This document shows positions 15,853-22,665 of a DNA stretch of 58,812 nucleotides, one piece after another (position 1 is the first letter of the stretch; every line of letters begins with the position of its first letter). A program made the translations under genes and the position numbers. The notes beneath the pieces were generated by a model, which made no database searches, was not told the DNA's origin, and saw only the letters and a list, made by a program, of their open reading frames with translations. The stretch spans positions 1 through 58,812 of the forward strand of contig JACQWX010000093.1 of the NCBI GenBank assembly GCA_016209035.1, in the 5' to 3' direction. Source of the DNA: Elusimicrobiota bacterium. GTDB lineage: Bacteria > Elusimicrobiota > Elusimicrobia > UBA1565 > UBA9628.

Positions 15853-15937
15853 GGTTTTGTCGCATGACCCCTCAACCGAGGCCAAACGCGCGGCTTCATC
15901 GCCCCGTATCCGCGCAGGCGGCTGCATTGCGACATAA
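15853..15937. repeat. Inverted-repeat unit 1 (GGTTTTGTCGCA core)
   Basis: GGTTTTGTCGCAT at 15853-15865 faces an imperfect inverse copy (ATTGCGACATAA) at 15926-15937. Together they make an 85-bp MITE-like unit inside the left arm of the IS element. Confidence 0.45.
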
Positions 15938-16024
15938 GTCTCGACGAGGGTTCCAATAATCGCCCCGCCCCCTCCTAGGCCCTCTCCTGGGGGGCTCCTC
16001 CCCGCGGTTTTCAAAGTCTCCGTC

Positions 16025-16105
16025 GGAGGTTTTGTCGCCCCCTTCCTGTCCAGGGAACTTTTTCGCCTCTCATTCGTATATAGGATTGCCATGCGACAAA
16101 ACCTC
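16025..16105. repeat. Inverted-repeat unit 2 (GGAGGTTTTGTCGC core)
   Basis: GGAGGTTTTGTCGC at 16025-16038 and its inverse GCGACAAAACCTC at 16093-16105 bound an 81-bp unit with the same core as units 1 and 3. Confidence 0.55.
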
Positions 16106-16249
16106 AAACACTCCGAACGACGTTCCCACTCCGCTCCCGACGGCGGTCCGGGCGGTCCACCGGGCCTAGCGTGAGTTTCCCGCGCGGCGGGCCATGGGCC
16201 GGAAAAAGCCTTGCGGCGGCTGGTGAATTCTCAGTTCAGCCTGTATAGA

Positions 16250-17445
16250 CTAACTCGGGATGGCCAGGGCCTCGGCCAACTCGGCCTCCTCAGGGTCCAT
16301 CTCCTCGATCTGCGTGTGGAGGCGCAATCCTCTTTTGTCGGTCGAGCGGATGACCGTGACACGCCGGACTTCCGAGAGGGTCTCCAAGAGCCTCTCCATG
16401 CTTCGGCCATAGCCCAATGCCCGTTGAGCTTTCAGGTGCAGGAGGCGGGCCAGCAGGTAACTCATCACGCAAGTGAACACGTGGACGTGCAACTTCTGAT
16501 CGGTCCAATGGTACTGCGGCCGCAACATCACGTGCACCGGGTCCTTGAGATGCTCGAAGACGGCCTCAACCTCCGACTGCCCACGATAAGCCCGGATGAT
16601 GTTTTGCGTCGTCCAGTCGTCGCGGTCAGTGACAAGCACCAGCCGTCCCAGCCAATCCCGGGCGAGAGTCTCCAGCGCATCCTCGTCCATAGCATAACGT
16701 AGCCGCAAGCTCTTTCCAGTTCCTTCCAGGCTCACCCGAAGCACCTTTTCCAGGTGTTGGCGTCCCATGAGCCTGCGCTCGATGTCGCGCAACAACGTCG
16801 TCCGGTCCCTCCTCTGCTTGCCACGTTCCAACGTCTGCGCCAGATCTTCAAGCCATCGGCACGCGGAGGCCGCGTGCTGGCGAATGCCTCGACGGCCCGC
16901 TCCACTCCCCAGATCGTGCGGCACGTGCGGTACGCCAGGACCGACTCCTCCTCATCGAGTCCCACGGGCTCCAGTCGTGCATTGGCCTGCGCAACCAAAT
17001 CCCTCTGGCTCGACGGGGTCATGGAAGCGACGTAATGGAGCTCGGTCTTGTCCACCATCCCTTGGTTGGTCTTCGAAACGTTGCCCTTGTCGTAGACCAG
17101 GGTGAGCGAATCGAGGCTGCGCCCCAAGTCCACCAATCGCTGTCGTATCAGTGGAAGGGCTTCTACAAAGGATCGCGTGTCGGGGACAGCGCCCCCATAC
17201 ATCCGGTGCATCAAGGGTATCCGGTCGTGCCGGCTGCAAAGCAAGGCGACTCCGAGCTGCCGCAGGTCATGACGCTTCTGCTTGTTGTGCCCGCGGGCCG
17301 GAAGGTCGCAGTGCGTGTTGGTGGAGGCGATGAAGGTGAAGAAGTTGGTCGCGTCATAGAGGAGTGTGTCGAGGGGAAGCTCAAAACGCTCGATGGCTCG
17401 TCCGACGATATATCTCCTGGCACATAAACCGACCGCGCGACTCAA
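16250..17445 (-). pseudogene. IS1634-family transposase, truncated and frameshifted
   Basis: Two overlapping frames (17445-16732, then 16924-16250) together give the middle and end of an IS1634-type DDE transposase. The first carries LLYDATNFFTFIAS (first catalytic Asp) and LTLVYDKGNVSKTNQG (second Asp). The second carries YRGQSEVEAVFEHLKDP (catalytic Glu), then QYHWTDQKLHVHVFTCVMSY. The frame changes near 16860: the first frame reads ASTRPPRADG where the second reads HAASACRWLEDL. About the first 150-170 residues of a full-length family member have no counterpart upstream. Not expected to be active. Confidence 0.85.
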
Positions 17446-17517
17446 CGAGTCGCGCGGAACCGACGGCCGAAGGCCGGCGGAGGCCGTTTCATGGGGGAGC
17501 GCCAGTCGTTTTTACAA

Positions 17518-17640
17518 TCTCCGTCGAGGGTTTTGTCGCATTCCAGCCTCCTTCGGCCTTGAGACCGTGCCCTGCGACACTCATTAGAAGTCTCCGCGTC
17601 AAGGCGCAAAGAGGCCCTGCCCACAAAACCTCCGACGGGA
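17518..17640. repeat. Inverted-repeat unit 3 (same core)
   Basis: CTCCGTCGAGGGTTTTGTCGCA at 17518-17540 (core GGGTTTTGTCGCA) faces CCACAAAACCTCCGACGGG at 17621-17639 in inverse orientation. This third unit, about 120 bp, lies in the right arm of the IS element. Confidence 0.55.
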
Positions 17641-17696
17641 ATTCCAAAATCCCAAGAAAGGGCCGCATCGGCCTCCCTGTCACCCCTTCCTGCGAA

Positions 17697-17725
17697 GCCG
17701 GCTACCTACAAATCTTCCCCGCACC
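17697..17725 (-). repeat. Right terminal inverted repeat of the IS element
   Basis: 29 bp matching the left end in inverse orientation with one mismatch. CTACCCGCG follows directly and its last base adjoins the stop codon of the glgX-like gene. Confidence 0.85.
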
Positions 17726-17734
17726 CTACCCGCG

Positions 17735-19828
17735 TCAACTCGACGCGAGGACGACCACGCTGCGGGCGTCCACGCGGCACTCCCTCTCCGTCACGGGCGT
17801 CCCCTGCCCCGGCGCGGCCACGGCGTCGGGGCCTGGCATCGCGGTGTCGACCGCGCGGACCCACCTTCGGCCGGGGACCCGCGGCAGCTCGAAGTAATGG
17901 GGCTCCCAGTGCATGTTCATCATCGCGTGGAGGTCCTCCTCCCCGTCGAACCCGGCCAAGGTGAAGGCCAGGGCCCGGGCCTCCGGGTCGTCCCAGCCCG
18001 GGCGCTCCAGCGCGCAGCCGTGCCAGGCGATGTCCCTCAAGCCACGCTCGTTGTAGGACCCGTCGAAGAACCGCCCGCGCTGGAGCGAACGGTGCGCCTT
18101 GCGGAAGGCGATCATGGCCTTGAAGAACCCCAGGACCCCGCGATGGCGCCGGGCCAGCCCCCAGTCCAGCCAGGAGAGCTCGTTGTCCTGGCACCACGCG
18201 TTGTTGTTGCCGAGCTGGGTCCTGCGGAACTCGTCGCCGGCCGTGATCATCGGCACGCCCTGGGAGAGCAGCAGGATGGCCGCGAAGTTCCTGATCTGGC
18301 GCTCGCGCAGCCGCTCGACCTCGGGCAGGTCCGTCTCACCGGGCCGGCCGCAGTCCCAGCTCAGGTCGTCGTCCGTCCCGTCGCGGTTGTCCTCGCCGTT
18401 GGCCCAGTTCTGCCTGCCGTTGTAGGAGACGAGGTCGTTCAAGGTGAACCCCTCGTGGCAGGCCACGAAGTTGACGGAGTTGCACGGCCGGTGGCCGGGG
18501 CCCTTGTAGAGGTCCGCGCTGCCGGCTATGCGGCTGGCCACCGCGCCCGCCAGACCGGCGTCGCCGCGCACGAACCGCCGGATGTCGTCCCGGAACCTGC
18601 CGTTCCACTGCGCCCAGCGGGCGCCCGGGAATTCGCCGCCCTGGAAGAGCCCCCCCGCGTCCCAGGAGTCGGCGATGAGCTTGGCGCCCACCAAGGCCGA
18701 GGAAAGGTCCATGCCCCAGAGCGCCGCGGGGCTCAAGACCGGCGCGCCGCCGTCCCCGCGCGCGAGCACCGAGGCATCAGCGAAGCGGAAGCCGTCCACG
18801 TGGCAGTCCGTGACCCAGGACTCGAGGCACTCCAGGATGAGCTTCGCCACCACGGGATGGCCGCAGTTCAGCATGTTGCCGCGGCCCGTGTAGTCCATGT
18901 AGCGCCGAGGCTGGCCCGGGACGAGGTGGTAGTACAGGGAGTTGTCGATGCCGCGCAAGCTCACCGTCGGCCCCTCCTCGCCGCCTTCGTCCGTGTGGCC
19001 GAACGACACGTCGAGGATCACCTCGATGCCGGCCCGGTGGAGCGCCTTGACCATGTCGCGAAACTCCTCGAGGTGCCTGCCCTCCTCGGCAAGTACGCAG
19101 TAGCCGGCGTGGGGGGCGAAGAAGGCGAGCGCGCCGCAGCCCCAGTAATCGCGCAGCGCCCTGCCGTCGGGCCCCTTGCGCAGGACCGTCTTGCCGTCGA
19201 ACTGCGCCACCGGGTTCAAGCCCAACGCCGTGACGCCGAGGTCCTTCAGATAGGGAATCTTCTCGATGACGCCTCGGAAGGCGCCCGGGGCGGTCACCCC
19301 CGAGCTCGCGGAGCGCGTGAAGCCGCCGACATGGACCTCGTAGATGATGGTCCGAGCCAGAGGACGGTTCAGGGGCCGGTCGCCTTCCCAGTCGTATCCC
19401 CCGCGATCGACGACGACCGAGCGCATGGAGGAGCGCAGATTGGACCCCGGCACGCACGCCGCTGCCCGGTCCCACAGCGCGTCGGTGTGGGCGCGGCCGT
19501 AGGGGTCGATGAGGACCTTGTCCGGGTCGAAGCGAAGGCCGCGCTCGGGCTCCTGAGGGCCTCGAACGCGGTAGGCGTAGTGGCTGCCGGGCCTGAGGCC
19601 CCGGACGAAGACGTGCCAGCAGAAGAAGGTGCGGTTGATCTCCGGGTCGAGACTGACGACCTCGGCAGGCTCAGGGCTGTCGGGCCGTTCGAAGAGGAGG
19701 AGGTCGACCCCCTCGGCGTGCCGGGAGAACAGGGAGAAGTTGACCCCGCCGTCCTCCGGCGTCGCGCCCAGGGGATAGGGACGGCCTCGCGAGGTCTCCA
19801 CCGCCGACACTATCCCAAAAATGGGCAT
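17735..19828 (-). CDS. GlgX/isoamylase-like protein lacking catalytic residues (predicted pseudoenzyme)
   Basis: A 697-residue protein with the full layout of glycogen-debranching enzymes: N-terminal CBM48-like domain (GRPYPLGATPEDGGVNFSLF), a GH13 barrel and a C-terminal beta domain. GH13 signature regions align clearly but key residues differ. Region I DVVxNH is DVSFGH (Gly277). Region II GFRFD is GFRFADAS (nucleophile Asp becomes Ala350). Region III AEPWD/AESWD is LIADSWD (acid/base Glu becomes Asp387). Region IV HDGFT is CHEGFTLNDL (Asp becomes Glu459). The codons were checked in the DNA. The frame is intact with no decay, suggesting selection for a non-hydrolytic role such as glucan binding, as in plant ISA2. 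No other glycogen genes are in the window. Confidence 0.85.
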   Translation of the reverse strand: MPIFGIVSAVETSRGRPYPLGATPEDGGVNFSLFSRHAEGVDLLLFERPDSPEPAEVVSLDPEINRTFFCWHVFVRGLRPGSHYAYRVRGPQEPERGLRFDPDKVLIDPYGRAHTDALWDRAAACVPGSNLRSSMRSVVVDRGGYDWEGDRPLNRPLARTIIYEVHVGGFTRSASSGVTAPGAFRGVIEKIPYLKDLGVTALGLNPVAQFDGKTVLRKGPDGRALRDYWGCGALAFFAPHAGYCVLAEEGRHLEEFRDMVKALHRAGIEVILDVSFGHTDEGGEEGPTVSLRGIDNSLYYHLVPGQPRRYMDYTGRGNMLNCGHPVVAKLILECLESWVTDCHVDGFRFADASVLARGDGGAPVLSPAALWGMDLSSALVGAKLIADSWDAGGLFQGGEFPGARWAQWNGRFRDDIRRFVRGDAGLAGAVASRIAGSADLYKGPGHRPCNSVNFVACHEGFTLNDLVSYNGRQNWANGEDNRDGTDDDLSWDCGRPGETDLPEVERLRERQIRNFAAILLLSQGVPMITAGDEFRRTQLGNNNAWCQDNELSWLDWGLARRHRGVLGFFKAMIAFRKAHRSLQRGRFFDGSYNERGLRDIAWHGCALERPGWDDPEARALAFTLAGFDGEEDLHAMMNMHWEPHYFELPRVPGRRWVRAVDTAMPGPDAVAAPGQGTPVTERECRVDARSVVVLASS

Positions 19829-19839
19829 CGATCTTCAAG

Positions 19840-19845
19840 TATAAT
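19840..19845 (+). promoter_or_regulatory. -10 box of the GT-C gene at 19852 (leaderless)
   Basis: A consensus TATAAT with only 6 nt before the ATG at 19852. Transcription should begin on or beside the start codon, giving a leaderless mRNA. No Shine-Dalgarno sequence is possible in the gap. Confidence 0.6.
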
Positions 19846-19851
19846 GGGCGC

Positions 19852-21363
19852 ATGGCGGACGCGGCTACAGGACGGCGCGCGGCCTGGGCCTGGGTCCTGA
19901 CGGCCGGGCTGCTCGCTCTCTACCTCGTCTCCTGCAACGCGACCATGTTCGGCCAGTACGTGGACGACATGAACTGGCTCCTGGCCGCCGAGGCCATGCT
20001 CAAGGGCTCGCTCCTGAGGGCCTGGCACCATCCTCCCCAGCTGGAGCTTTCCTTGAACTGGGGCGTCCCGATCCTGCTCATGCCCTTCCTGGCCCTGTTC
20101 GGCAGGTGCGTCCTGCTGCTCAAGGTCTTCATGGCGGGCCTGTTCTTCTCAGGGCTCTATCTGTTCTACCTCGCCACCAAAGACCGGTTCCCAGGCCGCC
20201 AACGGTACGCCTATGCGAGCATCCTCTTCCTCGCGGACTTCATGCTGACCTTCGCGGGCAACATCATGGGCGAGCCCGGCTATGTCTTCCTGTTGGGCCT
20301 CGTCGTCTACCTCCTCTTCGAGCGCGGCTGGTTCGAGACGGACGACGCCCGGCGATGGGCCGGCATCGGAGCCATGAGCGGCTTCATCGTGCTGATGCGC
20401 TCCATCGGCTTCGTGGCGCCCATCGCGCTCTTCCTCGAGCTCGCCCTCACCCGGAGGTGGCGCGCCGCCCGCTGGTTCGCCCTGGGCGCGGCGGCCTCCG
20501 TGCTGCCGTTCACCCTCTACCTCGTCGTGCACCTCGGGCAGGTGACCTTCTACGCGTCCTATTGGGCGCTCAGGATGCAGGGCGGCCTCGCCATGGCTCT
20601 CGCCGGCGTGCTTCAGAACGCCCATCTCTACCTCAAAGGCCTCTCCTGCCTGACCGCCGTCTACCTGCCGACGCTGGCCGCCCCGGTCGGCGCGCTCGAG
20701 TGGGCCGCCATGTCGGCCGTCCTGGCCGCGTCGGCCGCGGGCATGGCGCTCGGCCGGCGCAGCGCCCTCCACCGGGTGCTCGCCTACTACGCCGTCGGCC
20801 ACTTCCTGGTGTGCGCCGGCTACGTCTACCAGGCGCCCCGCTACGTCGTGCCTCTCTACCCGGTCTTCGTCTTCCTCTGCTTCGAAGGCCTGCGCAGGTT
20901 CCTCCCGGAGCGGTTCCACGCCCGGGCGCTGGCCGCCCTGGCCGCCTTCGCCCTGCTCACGAACCTGCCCGGTCTGGCAGGCACCGTGCGGACCTCGCTC
21001 GCCCAGCCGACCATCGTCCCGCACGAATCCTACGACTGGCTCCGCGGCCGCGCCTCCCCGGAGGACCGGGTCGTGTCCATGGACATGATGCGCATCCACT
21101 ATTTCACGGGCTTGAAGGGCCTCCTCATCATCCCGTCCGCCGACCTCTCCGGCTTCGTCGAAGGCGCCCGGGCCATGAACGCCAGCTGGTTCGTGGTCCG
21201 CGAGGCCGGCTTCATCCCTCCCGCCAAGGGCGTCACGGACCCGACGCGCACCTTCTACGACCGGCTCAACGGCTATCTCGGCCGCCGCGAGTTCTTCGAA
21301 CGGGTCTACCGGAACGAGGCCGAGCAGGTCAGCATCTTCGTCCTGCGCGAGGCGCGCCGATAA
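19852..21363 (+). CDS. GT-C-like integral membrane protein
   Basis: A 503-residue protein with about 11-12 hydrophobic helices. The first extracytoplasmic loop reads GQYVDDMNWLLAAEAMLKG, with the Asp-Asp pair at the position of the GT-C catalytic loop. A soluble tail begins near ESYDWLRGRASPEDRV, as in other glycosyltransferase-39-like proteins here. It diverges from the glgX-like gene with a 23-bp gap and converges on the caspase-like gene. Function inferred as transfer of a lipid-linked sugar; acceptor unknown. Confidence 0.65.
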   Translation: MADAATGRRAAWAWVLTAGLLALYLVSCNATMFGQYVDDMNWLLAAEAMLKGSLLRAWHHPPQLELSLNWGVPILLMPFLALFGRCVLLLKVFMAGLFFSGLYLFYLATKDRFPGRQRYAYASILFLADFMLTFAGNIMGEPGYVFLLGLVVYLLFERGWFETDDARRWAGIGAMSGFIVLMRSIGFVAPIALFLELALTRRWRAARWFALGAAASVLPFTLYLVVHLGQVTFYASYWALRMQGGLAMALAGVLQNAHLYLKGLSCLTAVYLPTLAAPVGALEWAAMSAVLAASAAGMALGRRSALHRVLAYYAVGHFLVCAGYVYQAPRYVVPLYPVFVFLCFEGLRRFLPERFHARALAALAAFALLTNLPGLAGTVRTSLAQPTIVPHESYDWLRGRASPEDRVVSMDMMRIHYFTGLKGLLIIPSADLSGFVEGARAMNASWFVVREAGFIPPAKGVTDPTRTFYDRLNGYLGRREFFERVYRNEAEQVSIFVLREARR

Positions 21364-21397
21364 GGAAGCGCCGAGGACCGTCTTTGGCAGGCTGCCG

Positions 21398-22552
21398 TCA
21401 GAACCGGACGAGCTCCTGGTCGCCTGATGCCGCCGCGAACACGGTCAGCTTCCGCGGGACGATCGCCGTGTCCACATTCGCTACCAGGGGCCTCGCGCCC
21501 TTGGCCAACACGGACCTTCCTCCCGCGCCCGAGAAGCAGGCATCCATAGCCACGATGACCTCCCTGGCCTGGAGCGAAGACAATTCCTCGTAGAGGCGCT
21601 TGATGGGATAGCCTGTGTTCTCCAGGAAGTTGGGATCGCCGTCCCAAGGCAGCAGATAGGCTTCCCCGGTCCTGGGATCCGGAGCGCCGTGACCCGAGAA
21701 GTAGAAGAAGACCCGGCTGTTGCTCTTGACGTTCTTTGGCAGCCATGTCTCCAGGAACTTTTCGATGCTCTTGTAGCCGGCCTTCTCGCCGGCCAGGTGG
21801 ATGACGTTGCGGCTTGGAAAACCCAAAGCCAGGAGGTGCTTCTTCATCGCCTCGGCGTCACGCTCGGCGAATCGCGCTTCCGGGATATCGGAATACCTTC
21901 CGACGCCGAACACCACGGCGAAATCGTCAGGGCGTTCCGGCAGGCGGTAGGCCGGCGTGTCGATATCCGAACGCGGGCCGGACTCTGCCGGGACCCGCGT
22001 CTCCTGCGACGCGACGGAAGACCGGATGGCGGCTGTTACGATAGCTTCGAGGTCCTGTCTGGAGATGGGCTCTGCCGCCCGCGGCGCGGCAGCGACGCCG
22101 CCTTCGGGCGCGGGAATAGAGACATCTTTCGGCCTCCACCCGAGCGCCAACAGACCGGTCATCTCTTCGCGGGAAAGCGATTCCTCGTTCGTCGTGGCTC
22201 CCAAGGACAGCAGCAATTTCGAGACTTCCTTGCCTCCGCGTTTGGCCGCGCACAGGAGCGGATAACCGCCCATGGCGTTCACATCGGCGCCCCTGGCCGC
22301 AAGGATTTGGACCATCTTGACGTCGCCGCGGCAGGCCGCCAAGGCCAGGGGCGTCATTGCGGCCGCCGCACCCATGAACTCCGATTGCGAGTAGCGTTCA
22401 TTGATGCCTGCCCCCTGATCCAGCAAGGACAGCGTCTGTTGCGTGTCGCCCCGTACCACGGCGCGCATGATGGGAGCGACCGTGCAGCCAGAAAGGACCG
22501 CCGCAGCGATGGTCAGGACCGAGAGAGCGCTGCAGCCGCGAATCAGAGTCAT
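21398..22552 (-). CDS. Ankyrin-caspase lipoprotein, C-terminally truncated
   Basis: A 384-residue lipoprotein with lipobox LSGC (Cys23). Residues about 30-120 form ankyrin-like repeats (MTPLALAACRGDVKMVQIL, then GYPLLCAAKRGGKEVSKLL). A caspase/peptidase C14 domain follows from FAVVFGVGRYSDIPEARF, with catalytic His in FYFSGHGAPDP and Cys in AMDACFSGAGG. The domain stops at AAASGDQELVRF, just after the strand following the catalytic Cys, where relatives continue with a segment completing the substrate pocket. The frame upstream of 22552 adds 29 residues but would bury the signal peptide, so it is rejected. It may be a truncated or non-proteolytic form. Confidence 0.8.
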   Translation of the reverse strand: MTLIRGCSALSVLTIAAAVLSGCTVAPIMRAVVRGDTQQTLSLLDQGAGINERYSQSEFMGAAAAMTPLALAACRGDVKMVQILAARGADVNAMGGYPLLCAAKRGGKEVSKLLLSLGATTNEESLSREEMTGLLALGWRPKDVSIPAPEGGVAAAPRAAEPISRQDLEAIVTAAIRSSVASQETRVPAESGPRSDIDTPAYRLPERPDDFAVVFGVGRYSDIPEARFAERDAEAMKKHLLALGFPSRNVIHLAGEKAGYKSIEKFLETWLPKNVKSNSRVFFYFSGHGAPDPRTGEAYLLPWDGDPNFLENTGYPIKRLYEELSSLQAREVIVAMDACFSGAGGRSVLAKGARPLVANVDTAIVPRKLTVFAAASGDQELVRF

Positions 22553-22665
22553 GGGACCGGCTCCCGCTTTCCCGCCGTCGGCGGCGCGTTCTCCGGCGTT
22601 CTCATGGTCGCCTATGATACCATAGTCTTTCAAGCGCAATCCTCCCCGATAATGAATCTTCGGGG
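22553..22665. other. Intergenic gap before the caspase-like gene
   Basis: It contains a minus-strand TATCAT hexamer near 22614-22619, about 60 nt upstream of the start codon, a plausible -10 box. Nothing else recognised. Confidence 0.3.

Larger units (their letters stand above)
15751..17725 (-). mobile_element. Decayed IS1634-like insertion element
   Basis: A 1,975-bp element bounded by 29-bp inverted repeats differing at one base, holding a truncated, frameshifted transposase on the minus strand. CTACCCGCG occurs just outside both ends (15740-15748 and 17726-17734), a likely 9-bp target-site duplication, although two extra G residues separate the left copy from the repeat. The right end abuts the stop codon of the glgX-like gene. 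About 470 bp on the left and 250 bp on the right inside the element are non-coding and hold three short inverted-repeat units. The N-terminal third of the transposase is missing, so the element should be immobile alone. Confidence 0.75.

Noticed and set aside
15853..17640. GGTTTTGTCGC repeats as a CRISPR array or integron attC sites.
   Set aside because: Spacing is irregular, copies alternate in orientation, no cas or integrase gene is near, and attC R-box motifs are absent.
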